A DNA stretch of 53,124 nt from Burkholderiaceae bacterium (GCA_023653025.1 JAMNXS010000013.1:1-53124), one strand, 5' to 3'. Positions 34,828-43,454 are shown, counted from the stretch's first letter. Translations and numbers: made by a program. Notes: a model not told the origin generated them from the sequence alone.

Positions 34828-35880
34828 ATGGCTGATATGAGCAACCTGCTGTCGCCCGAAGAACTCGCTGCCCTCGCCCAGGGCATCGACGACGGCTCCA
34901 TCGCGGTCGACACCGGCTTCAACCTGGCCACCCGGGTCAAAAAGCACGATCTGGCCAGCGAGGACAGCACGCTGGGCGTCAACACCTCGTCGATCGAGAT
35001 GATCAACGAGCGCTTCGTGCGCCTGTTCCGTCTCGGCCTGATGGAGGTGCTGCGCACCAGCCCGCGCATCAACCCGTCGCGCGCGCAGATCGTGCGCTTC
35101 GGCGATTACCTGAAAGATTTGCGGCCGCCGCTGGCGGTCAATACCATTCGCATCAATCCGCTGCGCGGGTTCTCGCTGGTGACGATCGAGCCGACGCTGG
35201 TGTTCTCGGCGCTCGATAATTTTTTCGGTGGCACCGGCACCGGCACCGGCATGCCCGGCGCCGGACGCCGCCGCGCGACCGACAAGGACGGCGAGCCGCT
35301 GCCGGCCAACTGGCTGCCGCCGACGCGGATGTTCACGCCGACCGAGTCGCGCATCGTCAAGATCATCCTCGACGTTTTCTTCCGCTCGCTGAAGGAAGCC
35401 TGGGCGCCGCTGCTGCCAGTGAATTTCGACCATGTCGGCTCCGAAATCAATCCGCAGTTTGCGCAGATCGCCGACGAAAACGACCTGGTGATCATGTCGC
35501 GCTTCGAGACCGAGAGCGCGGGCGGCGTCAAGGGCTTCGTCGATCTGGTGTATCCGTATGCGTCGCTCAAGCCGCTGCGCGACCTGCTGCGCAACCGGGT
35601 GCAGGCCGACGGCAGCGAAGAGTCGGACATGAAATGGCGCAAGGAGCTGACGGCCGCCGTCGGCGACGCCCAGCTCGAGCTGCAGGTACTGCTGGGCACC
35701 GTGGTCGACCACTACGAGCGCGTGCAGAACCTGAAGGAAGGCGACCTGCTGTTCTTCAAGAAGCCGGAACTGGCCACGCTGATGATCGGCGGCCTGCCCG
35801 CCTTCGAATGTCAGGTCGGCATGTCCGGCCCCAACGTCGCTGTCCGCATCGACAAGGCGACCAGCCCCGAAACACTCTAA
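34828..35880 (+). CDS. fliM: Flagellar switch protein FliM
   Basis: FliM is the C-ring component that binds CheY-P and joins FliG to FliN. The 350-aa product contains the CheC-like middle domain (INERFVRLFRLGLMEVLRTSPRI, FTPTESRIVKIILDVFF) and a C-terminal SpoA domain. The N-terminal CheY-binding motif, normally like LSQEEIDALL, reads LSPEELAALA, so the Ile-Asp pair is lost. A Gly/Thr-rich insertion (GGTGTGTGMPGAGRRRATDKDGEPLPANW) follows FGG at about 131. Confidence 0.94.
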   Translation: MADMSNLLSPEELAALAQGIDDGSIAVDTGFNLATRVKKHDLASEDSTLGVNTSSIEMINERFVRLFRLGLMEVLRTSPRINPSRAQIVRFGDYLKDLRPPLAVNTIRINPLRGFSLVTIEPTLVFSALDNFFGGTGTGTGMPGAGRRRATDKDGEPLPANWLPPTRMFTPTESRIVKIILDVFFRSLKEAWAPLLPVNFDHVGSEINPQFAQIADENDLVIMSRFETESAGGVKGFVDLVYPYASLKPLRDLLRNRVQADGSEESDMKWRKELTAAVGDAQLELQVLLGTVVDHYERVQNLKEGDLLFFKKPELATLMIGGLPAFECQVGMSGPNVAVRIDKATSPETL

Positions 35881-35895
35881 CGACGAGGTAGCCCC

Positions 35896-36222
35896 ATGAG
35901 CGACAATTTCCAGGACAATGACACGGCGCTGGCCGAGCCGAAGGCCGGCGCGATGCCGAACCACCATATCAATCCCGAAGTGCTGCAGAATATTTCGGTC
36001 GCGATCAAGGTGGAGGTAGGCCGCACCAAGATGAAGATCCGCGACCTGCTGCGCCTGACGCAGGGCTCGGTGGTCGAGCTCGAGCGCATCGCCGGCGAGC
36101 CGCTGGATCTGCTGGTCAACGACACGGTCGTGGCGCAGGGCGAAGTCGTGCTGGTCAATGACCGCTACGGCATCCGCCTGACGCGCGTGGTGCCGGCGTC
36201 GGACCGGATGAAGAACCTGTAA
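35896..36222 (+). CDS. fliN: Flagellar switch protein FliN
   Basis: FliN forms the bottom of the C ring and docks the FliH-FliI export complex. The 108-aa product consists of a short N-terminal tail and one SpoA domain: VAIKVEVGRTKMKIRDLLRLTQGSVVELERIAGEPLDLLVNDTVVAQGEVVLVNDRYGIRLTRVV. This is standard for the family. It lies 15 bases after fliM. Confidence 0.95.
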   Translation: MSDNFQDNDTALAEPKAGAMPNHHINPEVLQNISVAIKVEVGRTKMKIRDLLRLTQGSVVELERIAGEPLDLLVNDTVVAQGEVVLVNDRYGIRLTRVVPASDRMKNL

Positions 36223-36245
36223 GACTTTTCGAGAGAGCGCACGGC

Positions 36246-36635
36246 ATGCAAACCACCGACTGGTTGTCCTTCGCGATCAGCTTCGCGATCGTCCTTGCGC
36301 TGCTCGGTGCGCTGCTGTACGTGATGAAGCGGCTGCAGTCCGGCAGCCTGCTCGGCCTGCCGCAGCGCCGCATCCGCGTGCTGGAGGCGGTGTCGGTCGC
36401 GCCGCGCCAGAAGCTGGTGCTGGTGCGCGTGAAAGACCAGGACATCCTGCTCGGCGTGACGGTCCAGCAGATCAATACGCTGGCCAGCTTCCGCCTGACC
36501 GAAGAAGAAATCGTGGCCGAGTCGATGCCGCGCGCGCCGGGATCGGCCGCCGCCGACGGCGCCAACTCGCTGACGCCGCTGGCGCGGCGCCTCTCCGAAA
36601 TGCTCAAATCCGCCCAGAACAAGGACAAGGCCTGA
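36246..36635 (+). CDS. fliO: Export apparatus assembly protein FliO
   Basis: FliO is a membrane scaffold for FliP assembly. The 129-aa product has one membrane helix (WLSFAISFAIVLALLGALLYVMKRL, about 5-28). A small beta domain typical of FliO follows: RRIRVLEAVSVAPRQKLVLVRVKDQDILLGVTVQQINTLASF. It is two bases upstream of fliP. Confidence 0.93.
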   Translation: MQTTDWLSFAISFAIVLALLGALLYVMKRLQSGSLLGLPQRRIRVLEAVSVAPRQKLVLVRVKDQDILLGVTVQQINTLASFRLTEEEIVAESMPRAPGSAAADGANSLTPLARRLSEMLKSAQNKDKA

Positions 36636-36637
36636 TC

Positions 36638-37390
36638 ATGGCACGCCGAATTTTCCTGACGCTGCTGTTCGTACTGCCCGCCCTGCTGCCGGCAGTCGCC
36701 ATGGCGCAGGGCATGCCCGCCGTGACGGTCGCCGCCGGCAAGGGCGGCGTCCAGGCCTACAGCCTGACGCTGCAGCTGCTGGCGCTGATGACGGTGCTGA
36801 CGCTGCTGCCGTCGATGCTGCTGATGATGACGTCCTTCGTGCGCATCATCATCGTCTTTTCCATCCTGCGCCAGGCACTCGGCACCGGCCAGACGCCGCC
36901 GAACCAGGTGCTGGCCGGCCTCGCGCTGTTCCTCACGCTGTTCATCATGCAGCCGGTGATGAGCGACGTCTACAACAACGCCATCCTGCCCTACATGAAC
37001 CAGGGGATGGCGTTCGAGCAGGCGCTGGAAGAGGCCGAAAAGCCGATCCGCGGCTTCATGCTCGCGCAGACGCGCGAGGAGGACATTGCGATGTTCATGG
37101 AGATCTCGCGCAGCAAGACCGAACTCGAGGGGCCGGAATCGGTGCCCTTCACCACCCTCGTTCCCGCCTTCGTGACCTCGGAGCTGAAAAGCGCGTTCAC
37201 GATCGGCTTCCTGATCTACATTCCCTTCGTCGTGATCGACCTGATCGTGTCGTCGGTGCTGATGTCGATGGGCATGATGATGCTCTCGCCGATGATGATC
37301 TCGATGCCGTTCAAGCTGATGCTGTTCGTGCTGGTCGACGGCTGGAGCATGCTGATGGGCTCGCTGGCCAAGAGCTTCGCGATGCCCTGA
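36638..37390 (+). CDS. fliP: Export gate protein FliP
   Basis: FliP forms most of the export channel with FliQ and FliR. The 250-aa product has a cleavable signal peptide (LTLLFVLPALLPAVAMAQG). Its conserved blocks are MTSFVRIIIVFSILRQALGTGQTPPNQVLAGLALFLTLFIMQPV, VPAFVTSELKSAFTIGFLIYIPFVVIDLIVSSVLMSMGMMMLSP, and a C-terminal DGWSMLMGSLAKSF. Confidence 0.96.
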   Translation: MARRIFLTLLFVLPALLPAVAMAQGMPAVTVAAGKGGVQAYSLTLQLLALMTVLTLLPSMLLMMTSFVRIIIVFSILRQALGTGQTPPNQVLAGLALFLTLFIMQPVMSDVYNNAILPYMNQGMAFEQALEEAEKPIRGFMLAQTREEDIAMFMEISRSKTELEGPESVPFTTLVPAFVTSELKSAFTIGFLIYIPFVVIDLIVSSVLMSMGMMMLSPMMISMPFKLMLFVLVDGWSMLMGSLAKSFAMP

Positions 37391-37411
37391 CAGGACAACC
37401 GGAAAAAAATC

Positions 37412-37681
37412 ATGGAAATCGCCACCGTCATCGATCTCGGCCGCAGCGCACTGTGGGCCACCATCATCATCTCGGCGCCGCTGCTGGTCGTCGGCCTCGG
37501 CGTCGGCCTGTTCATCGGCGTCATCCAGGCGGCAACCTCGATCAACGAAGCCACGCTATCGTTCATTCCTAAATTGGTGATCATGGGCGTGACGCTGGCG
37601 ATTTTCGGCGGCTGGCAGCTCGGCATGCTGGTCGACTTCACCCGCGACATCTACCAGCGCATTCCCGCGCTGTTTTCCTGA
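37412..37681 (+). CDS. fliQ: Export gate protein FliQ
   Basis: The 89-aa product has two membrane helices with the FliQ core LVVGLGVGLFIGVIQAATSINEATLSFIPKLVIMGVTLAIFGGWQLGMLVDFT. Length is standard. It lies between fliP and fliR in the conserved order. Confidence 0.95.
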   Translation: MEIATVIDLGRSALWATIIISAPLLVVGLGVGLFIGVIQAATSINEATLSFIPKLVIMGVTLAIFGGWQLGMLVDFTRDIYQRIPALFS

Positions 37682-37709
37682 TCGCTGCCGCACGCGGCGC
37701 CGGCCGGCC

Positions 37710-38483
37710 ATGACCCTACTTGCCGCGGACATCGTCGAGCGCTTCTACACCTTCCTGTGGCCGATGCTGCGCATCTCGGCGCTGCTGCTGGCCGCCCCGC
37801 TGTTCTCGCTCGATGCGCTGACGCTGCGCATCCGCATCATGCTGGCGCTGGTTGTCACCTTCTTCGTCTACCCGCTGATCGAGTGGCCCGTGATCGATCC
37901 GATCAGCGCCAACGGCCTGCTGCAGATCGTCAACCAGCTGTTCATCGGCGCGATGATGGGCCTGATGCTGCAGATCGCGGTGGCCGCGATCGTCGTCGCC
38001 GGCCAGACCATTGCCGCGTCGATGGGCCTGTCGATGGCCAGCATGGTCGATCCCAACATCGGTAACGTGCCGGTGATCTCGCAATTCCTCGTCATTCTGG
38101 GCACGCTGATCTTCCTCGGTTTCGGCGGCCACGTGATCATGATCTCGATGATCGTCGACAGCTTCCGCACGGTACCGATCGGCCAGTTCATCCTGGGCCA
38201 GGCCGCCTTCGGCAAGGTGGTCGCGTGGAGCGGCATGATGTTTCTGGGCGGCGTGCTGCTGGCGCTGCCGGTCATGGTGTCGCTGCTGTTCATCAATATC
38301 GGCCTCGGCATCGTCACACGTGCCGCGCCGACGCTGAACATCTTCTCGGTTGGCTTCCCGGCCTCGATCGCGGCCGGCTTCATCGTGCTGATCCTGTCGC
38401 TGGAGAGCATCGGCGGCCGCATACAGTGGCTATGGATGCAGGCGTTCAGCCACGCCAAGGACCTCGTCGGACTGGTGAACTGA
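37710..38483 (+). CDS. fliR: Export gate protein FliR
   Basis: FliR is the single-copy subunit that closes the FliPQR channel. The 257-aa product has six membrane segments. Family motifs include RISALLLAAPLFSLDALTLRIRIMLALVVTFFVYPLI, GLSMASMVDPNIGNVPVISQFLVILGTLIFLGFGGHVIMI and IGLGIVTRAAPTLNIFSVGFP. Its stop is two bases before flhB. Confidence 0.95.
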   Translation: MTLLAADIVERFYTFLWPMLRISALLLAAPLFSLDALTLRIRIMLALVVTFFVYPLIEWPVIDPISANGLLQIVNQLFIGAMMGLMLQIAVAAIVVAGQTIAASMGLSMASMVDPNIGNVPVISQFLVILGTLIFLGFGGHVIMISMIVDSFRTVPIGQFILGQAAFGKVVAWSGMMFLGGVLLALPVMVSLLFINIGLGIVTRAAPTLNIFSVGFPASIAAGFIVLILSLESIGGRIQWLWMQAFSHAKDLVGLVN

Positions 38484-38484
38484 C

Positions 38485-39642
38485 ATGGCAGAGCACAGCA
38501 CCGACGAAGACAAGACCGAAGAACCCACCGCGCGCAAGCTGTCCAAGGCGCGCGAGGAGGGACAGGTTGCACGCTCGGTCGAACTCCCCGCTGCGCTGGT
38601 GACCATCGCGGCGCTCGGTCTGCTGTACGTCGCCGGCGGTTACCTGATGGCGAAGCTGGCCGAGGCTTTCGCATCCGGCTTCAATTTCGACCGCAAACTC
38701 GTGCATTCGCCGAACCTGCTGCCGGCCATTTTCGGCCATGAATTGCTGGAAGCTTTCATCCTGATCATTCCGCTGCTGGTGCTGACCGTTGTCGTCGCGG
38801 TGCCGGCCGCCGCCGCCACCGGCGGCTTCCTGTTCTCGTCCAAGGCGTTGCTGCCGAAAGCCTCGAAGCTGAACCCGCTCGAGGGCGTCAAGCGCATGTT
38901 CGGCGCCAAGGCCTGGGTCGAGCTGGGCAAGGCGCTGCTGAAGTTTGCGCTGGTGTCCGGCGTGGTTTGCTGGGTACTGTACGACAATATCACCACGCTC
39001 AATGCGATCGGACGCATGGCCTTCGAGCCGGCAATGGCCGTGGCCGGCCAGTTGCTGACCAAGTCGGCGCTGATCATGGCCTGCTCGCTGATTGTGATCG
39101 CGATGATCGATGTCCCTTTCCAGCGCTGGCAGTTCATGAAGCAGATGCGGATGACGAAGCAGGAAGTCAAGGACGAGATGAAGGACATGGAGGGCCGGCC
39201 CGAGGTGAAGGCGCAGATCCGCCGCCGCCAGCGCGAGATGGCCAATGGCCGGATGATCGATCGCGTCAAAGATGCCGATGTCGTGATCACCAACCCGGAG
39301 CACTTCGCGGTCGCGCTGTCCTACGATCCGAACGGCGACAGCGCGCCCATCCTGCTGGCCAAGGGCGCTGACGAACTGGCCGCCCGCATCCGCGCCGAAG
39401 CCGACAAGCACGGCATCGAAATCTTCAGCGCGCCGCCGCTGGCGCGTGCGCTGTACTTCACCACCGAAGTCGAGCAACCGGTGCCGGAAGACCTGTACTA
39501 TGCGGTCGCGCAGGTGATCGCCTACGTATTCAATCTGGCAAGCATACGCCCCGGTGCGCCGCCGATGCAGCGCCCGCAGCCGAAGGTACCGAAGAACATG
39601 CAGTTTGACGCAAACGGACGACTTGAAGAGGCCGTCAGGTGA
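38485..39642 (+). CDS. flhB: Export switch protein FlhB, variant NPEH cleavage site
   Basis: FlhB changes substrate class from hook to filament after cleaving itself. The 385-aa product starts with DEDKTEEPTARKLSKAREEGQVARS, has four membrane segments, and has the cytoplasmic domain GRPEVKAQIRRRQREMANGRMIDRVKDADVVITNPEHFAVALSYD. The autocleavage motif is NPEH (270-273) instead of the usual NPTH; the Asn-Pro bond and His are kept. The C-terminus is Pro-rich. Its stop overlaps a GTG start of the next gene (GTGA). Confidence 0.95.
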   Translation: MAEHSTDEDKTEEPTARKLSKAREEGQVARSVELPAALVTIAALGLLYVAGGYLMAKLAEAFASGFNFDRKLVHSPNLLPAIFGHELLEAFILIIPLLVLTVVVAVPAAAATGGFLFSSKALLPKASKLNPLEGVKRMFGAKAWVELGKALLKFALVSGVVCWVLYDNITTLNAIGRMAFEPAMAVAGQLLTKSALIMACSLIVIAMIDVPFQRWQFMKQMRMTKQEVKDEMKDMEGRPEVKAQIRRRQREMANGRMIDRVKDADVVITNPEHFAVALSYDPNGDSAPILLAKGADELAARIRAEADKHGIEIFSAPPLARALYFTTEVEQPVPEDLYYAVAQVIAYVFNLASIRPGAPPMQRPQPKVPKNMQFDANGRLEEAVR

Positions 39643-41309
39643 CCGACCACGACAACGAGATCAGCCACGACACCGTCGGCAGCGACGGCATTTTTCTGCG
39701 CGCCGCCGACCGCCGTCGCTTCGATTACGTGATGCGCGCGGTGCGTGAGAGCAGCCTGTCGCTGGCGCTCTCGTCCGACAACGACGGCGTGCTCGACCAC
39801 TACGGCCGCCTGGTGCTGGGCAAGCTGCGCAAGACCGACGGCCTGCAGATCGAGGTCTTCCTGCCGCAGAATACCGAGCAGCTGCTCGAGCGCTTCAACC
39901 AGATCTTGTCCGGCATCTCGCTCGATGACGCGCGCCGCGCCGAGGATTCGCCGGCGCCGCGCCGCGTGCTGATTGCGCATGATGCGAAGGCGCTGTCGGC
40001 GCGCGACCTGCAGCTGATGGCGCGACTGGTCAAGGATTTCCCGGGCGCGAACGTGTCGCTGGTGCTGCTGGTCGACCGCGCCGGCATGCAGCTGCACGAG
40101 CGCACGCTCGAGGGCTTCGGCCAGCGCCTGCTGCGCTGGCCGGTCGAGGCGCCGACCCGCACCGAAGGCGAGGCCTTGCTGAAGGTGGCGCGCGCTATCG
40201 GTTTCGAGGTCGAAGTCAAGAAAGTGCTGGCTGCGACCGGCTACACCGAGATCCGCATCGCGAACAAGCCAAAAAAAGAGGCGGCCGAGCCCGACAGCAG
40301 CGCGCAATCGCGCTTCGAGGCGCAGCTGGCCGCGGCGCGCCGCGAGCGCACCGAGCTCGATGAAGCGGTACCGGATGCGCGCACCGAGCCCACGCTCGAC
40401 GGCCCGTCCGCCGCGCCGGCCCCGCCCTTTACCCAGCCGCCGGCCATGCGCGGATGGCTGAGCCGGACGCTGCGCTGGACCGCCGCCACCGTCTTGCTGC
40501 TGCTGGTCTCGGCGGCCGTGGTCGGGCTGCTGTTTGCGCGTAACCTGCCGCCGACGATCGTCAACTCGCCGATCCTGAAAGATCACCTGCCGCCGTGGGC
40601 GATGGACCTTGTCGTGGCCGTGGTCGGCAAGCCGCCGAGCGCCGCGCTGGAGGCGCCGCGGCCGGCCGAGGCGCCGGCGGCTACAGTTCCGCCGGCTGCA
40701 GCCGATTCAGACAACGGGAAAGTCGCGAATGCGCCGGCCAGCCCTGCTCCACTGCCGGCGACGCCGGCGGTGAAAAGCGAGCCACTACCGACCGAGCCGC
40801 TGCCGACCGAGCCGAAAAAGGCCGAGCCGGCGCGGGTGGATCCGCCGGCCGCGGCCATCGCCAAAGCCGACGCCGCGAAGACGGAGCCGGTAAAGACCGA
40901 ACCGGTGAAGCCGGAAGCCCCGAAGGCGGAAGCCCCGAAGCCCGACGCGGCGCGGGCCGAGACCGCGACGAAGGTCCCGGTCGCCGCCGAGGCGCTCGCT
41001 CCGCGTTCGGAGCGCGGCGTGGACGCGCTGGTCCGGCAGGCCCGGCCAGGCAGCTTTTTCGTCCAGCATGTATCGCTGGGCTCGATGGCCGAGGCACAGG
41101 AGTGGCGTGCGCAGTACGGCGCGCTGGCACAGGCGCGGATCGCGGCGGTCAATACGCAGGACAAGGGCGTGAAGTTCGCCGTGGTCTCGGGGCCCTTCGC
41201 GACCCGCAAGGAAGCCGAGACCTTCGCGGCGCGGCCGGGGGTGCCGGCCGATCCGTGGCTGCGGCCAGTGAAATCGCTGCAGGGCGCATTGCAGCCCGCC
41301 GGCCGCTGA
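39639..41309 (+). CDS. DamX-like SPOR-domain membrane protein coupled to flhB
   Basis: The 556-aa product has a cytoplasmic N-terminal half with a degenerate ExeA/GspA-type AAA fold: no Walker A, but RRVLIAHDAKALSARDLQLMARLVKDFPGANVSLVLLVDRAG resembles the Walker B region. One membrane helix follows (about 280-300, TAATVLLLLVSAAVVGLLFA), then a Pro/Ala/Lys/Glu linker, then a C-terminal SPOR domain (about 475-556: GSFFVQHVSLGSMAEAQEWRAQY to PWLRPVKSLQGAL). This is the DamX layout; SPOR domains bind denuded septal peptidoglycan. It starts at GTG 39639, overlapping flhB by four bases. A role at the pole or division site linked to flagellar placement is inference. Confidence 0.72.
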   Translation: MTDHDNEISHDTVGSDGIFLRAADRRRFDYVMRAVRESSLSLALSSDNDGVLDHYGRLVLGKLRKTDGLQIEVFLPQNTEQLLERFNQILSGISLDDARRAEDSPAPRRVLIAHDAKALSARDLQLMARLVKDFPGANVSLVLLVDRAGMQLHERTLEGFGQRLLRWPVEAPTRTEGEALLKVARAIGFEVEVKKVLAATGYTEIRIANKPKKEAAEPDSSAQSRFEAQLAAARRERTELDEAVPDARTEPTLDGPSAAPAPPFTQPPAMRGWLSRTLRWTAATVLLLLVSAAVVGLLFARNLPPTIVNSPILKDHLPPWAMDLVVAVVGKPPSAALEAPRPAEAPAATVPPAAADSDNGKVANAPASPAPLPATPAVKSEPLPTEPLPTEPKKAEPARVDPPAAAIAKADAAKTEPVKTEPVKPEAPKAEAPKPDAARAETATKVPVAAEALAPRSERGVDALVRQARPGSFFVQHVSLGSMAEAQEWRAQYGALAQARIAAVNTQDKGVKFAVVSGPFATRKEAETFAARPGVPADPWLRPVKSLQGALQPAGR

Positions 41310-41338
41310 TCGCGGCATTGACAGGGAAGAGGTAGCGC

Positions 41339-41995
41339 ATGTCTCAGGAAAAGACTCAGATTTTTCGCGGCGATGACGCGCCGGAAATGGGCATTGCCGA
41401 TACCGGCGAGGCCGCAGCCGAGCAACGGCGCCAGGCGCCGGTCGACCAGCGAGCGCTGAGCGACAGCAAGGACGCGCCGCAGGGCGAGCGCCGAGAACTG
41501 CGGGATGCCGACGGCGAGTCGATAGCGCGGCGGATGGATGATGCCGCCGGCGGCCCCGATGAACAGCGTCGGATGGACGATGCCGAGGGCCTGTCCGAGC
41601 GGCGCGAGATGCACGATGCCGACGGCTTGTCGCAGCAGCGCACGATGAATGACGCCGACGGCTTGTCGGAGCTGAGGCAGCTGCACGACCACAAGGCCGC
41701 CCTGCCCGGCGACGGCGTCGACAAGCCGGCCGTAGCGCTGAATTTCAATGACGACGAACCCGAGCCGGCACCGGTGCCGGCGGCGGTGCCTGCCAAACCG
41801 GCGATCGAGCCGCCGTCGGCGCAGGACGACGCCGACCTGACGTTCAAGGTCGAGCGCGACGCGACGCCGTGGGCGCTGTCGATCCATCTCGAGGAAAGGA
41901 TCGCCAGCCTCGGGCTGACGACGGCGAAGGTGAATGAACAGCTCGATGCGCTCGAAGCATCGACGAAACGACTCGCGAAACGGGTAGGCAAATGA
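41339..41995 (+). CDS. Soluble protein with 11-residue acidic repeats, unknown function
   Basis: I do not recognise this 218-aa product. Residues about 47-118 hold tandem units of about 11 residues: RRELRDADGES, RRMDDAAGGPD, RRMDDAEGLSE, RREMHDADGLSQ, RTMNDADGLSE, LRQLHDHKA. A Pro/Ala-rich linker and a C-terminal helical region follow (ATPWALSIHLEERIASLGLTTAKVNEQLDALEASTKRLAKRVGK), probably a short coiled coil. There is no signal or membrane segment. It begins 29 bases after the DamX-like gene with a usable GAGG site. It overlaps the next gene by four bases (ATGA), so the two products are likely made in matched amounts. Confidence 0.7.
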   Translation: MSQEKTQIFRGDDAPEMGIADTGEAAAEQRRQAPVDQRALSDSKDAPQGERRELRDADGESIARRMDDAAGGPDEQRRMDDAEGLSERREMHDADGLSQQRTMNDADGLSELRQLHDHKAALPGDGVDKPAVALNFNDDEPEPAPVPAAVPAKPAIEPPSAQDDADLTFKVERDATPWALSIHLEERIASLGLTTAKVNEQLDALEASTKRLAKRVGK

Positions 41996-43293
41996 GCGAC
42001 GACAACGACAAGCAGCCGGAAGTGAAGCTTGATGCGGGCGGCGGCTTCATGCCCGACCCGGCGCCGCGCAAGATGACGGCGGAAGAGGCCGGCGTATCAC
42101 CGGACGACCTGCCGGATGACCTGCCGGCGGCCGGCGACGGCGCGGGCAAGCCGGAAATCGCACTGGCCGGCGTACAGCCGGACGGCACTGTCGCCGTTCC
42201 GCAGGACACCGCACGACGCGCGCTGGAAGCGGTGCAGGTACTGGTCGAGAACAATCGCGCCGCGTCGCAGCAGCTCGAGTCGCTGATGGGCATCGTGCTG
42301 GATGCGGCCGAAGTCGCGAACCGCTCGGCCTCGGCGGTGGCGACCACCGGTGGCCATGTGAACCGCGCGGCCGAGAAGCTGATCGAAGGCGCACAGCGGC
42401 AGTCGATGCAGGCCAAGCTGGTGCTCGGCATCGCCGGCGCCGTCCTGGTCGGATCGGCCGGCCTGTTCAGCTTCATGAGCGTGCAGTTGCAGAACAAGGT
42501 CGCCCAGGTCGACGAGATGATGCTTGCGGTGGGCAAGCGGGCGGTCGACCTCAAACGCCGGATGGAAACGATGGACGATATCCATACCGCGCTCGAGGAT
42601 CTGAAGCTCGCGCAGGAAAATACGCAATCGGTGCAGCAGGCGATCGAGGAACGCATCGCGCGGCTGCAGGATACGCCGCGCCCGCCGCCGAAACCGGAGC
42701 CGGAGCCGAAGGCGGCCGCCGCGCCGAAGAAGGCCGAGCCGTCGCCGGAAATGCTGGCTGCGCGCAAAGCCGAGGCGCAAGCGAAAGCCGAGGCAGCGCG
42801 CGCGGAAGCGGCCAAGGCGGAGGCCGCGAACAAGCAGCTGCTGCAGCAGCTGACCACGCTCGACGGCATGCTGAAGGACCAGGCCAAGGCCGTGAAAGAC
42901 TTGTCAGGCCAGTTCGGAGCGCTGCAGGGCTCGGTGGCCAATGTCGACGGCGTGCGCAAGGACGTGGAAGCACTGGCTGCGCAGCAGCGCTTGCGCGAGA
43001 AGGAACTGGCGCAGGAACTGGCGGCCGAAAAGGCGCGCCGCGAAAAGGAATTGAAGGACAAGGAACGCGAGCTGATCCGCGAACGCGAGCGGGCACGCGA
43101 GCGTGAAGCGGCCAAAGAACGCGAATTGGCGCGCGAGCGCGAGGCCGCGAAGGAAAAGCTGGCGGCCGCCGAGCGCGAAGCCGAGAAGCAGCGGATGGTC
43201 TCGTACCGTCGCGAACAGTCCAAGCCTTCGCCCACACCGGCCGACGCCAAGGTGCCGTCGTTCACGGCGACCGGGGGCAGCAAGGCCGAGTAA
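41992..43293 (+). CDS. Single-pass membrane coiled-coil protein, unknown function
   Basis: The 433-aa product has a cytoplasmic N-terminus of about 140 residues (with ARRALEAVQVLVENNRAASQQLESLMGIVLDAAEVANRSASAVATTGG, amphipathic). One membrane helix follows (about 142-163, KLVLGIAGAVLVGSAGLFSFM). A long periplasmic coiled coil comes next, with Ala/Glu/Lys-rich (about 250-290) and Arg/Glu-rich (about 340-410) stretches. The low-complexity part resembles TolA-like stalks but no TolA C-domain is present. It is last in the fliK-flhB-DamX-like operon; a terminator-like hairpin follows. It is translationally coupled to the repeat protein before it. Confidence 0.7.
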   Translation: MSDDNDKQPEVKLDAGGGFMPDPAPRKMTAEEAGVSPDDLPDDLPAAGDGAGKPEIALAGVQPDGTVAVPQDTARRALEAVQVLVENNRAASQQLESLMGIVLDAAEVANRSASAVATTGGHVNRAAEKLIEGAQRQSMQAKLVLGIAGAVLVGSAGLFSFMSVQLQNKVAQVDEMMLAVGKRAVDLKRRMETMDDIHTALEDLKLAQENTQSVQQAIEERIARLQDTPRPPPKPEPEPKAAAAPKKAEPSPEMLAARKAEAQAKAEAARAEAAKAEAANKQLLQQLTTLDGMLKDQAKAVKDLSGQFGALQGSVANVDGVRKDVEALAAQQRLREKELAQELAAEKARREKELKDKERELIRERERAREREAAKERELAREREAAKEKLAAAEREAEKQRMVSYRREQSKPSPTPADAKVPSFTATGGSKAE

Positions 43294-43338
43294 GCGAGGC
43301 CAAGTAAGGATGGCCGAATAAGCAAGGAGGCGACAAAG

Positions 43339-43390
43339 ACGGCGGGTGCGGCAGGGCTTTGGCCTGGGCTGCCCCCGCCGTTTGTCATTT
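43339..43390 (+). terminator. Probable terminator after the fliK-flhB operon
   Basis: ACGGCGGG plus GGCAG pairs with CTGCC plus CCCGCCGT across a 14-base loop (three unpaired bases in the left arm), followed by TTTGTCATTT. It is 46 bases after the last gene. Confidence 0.6.
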
Positions 43391-43412
43391 GCACGCAGGC
43401 GCTTTCCGCTGA

Positions 43413-43454
43413 TACTATCCATTCGACTATCTATTCAAATTTCCATTCAAACTC
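43413..43454 (+). promoter_or_regulatory. AT-richer promoter region with 12-base iterated ATTC
   Basis: Upstream of the YjjJ-like gene, ATTC recurs three times exactly 12 bases apart (ATTCGACTATCT, ATTCAAATTTCC, ATTCAAACTC). TACTAT just before it could be a -10 with TTGCAC 18 bases upstream. The phased iterons would suit binding of the protein's own N-terminal helix-turn-helix. No clear ribosome site is present. Confidence 0.4.

Noticed and set aside
33256-35967. A 903-codon minus-strand open frame opposite fliK-fliM
   Set aside because: Shadow of the fliK, fliL and fliM genes, with low-complexity Arg/His/Gln/Ser composition and no domain or ribosome site.
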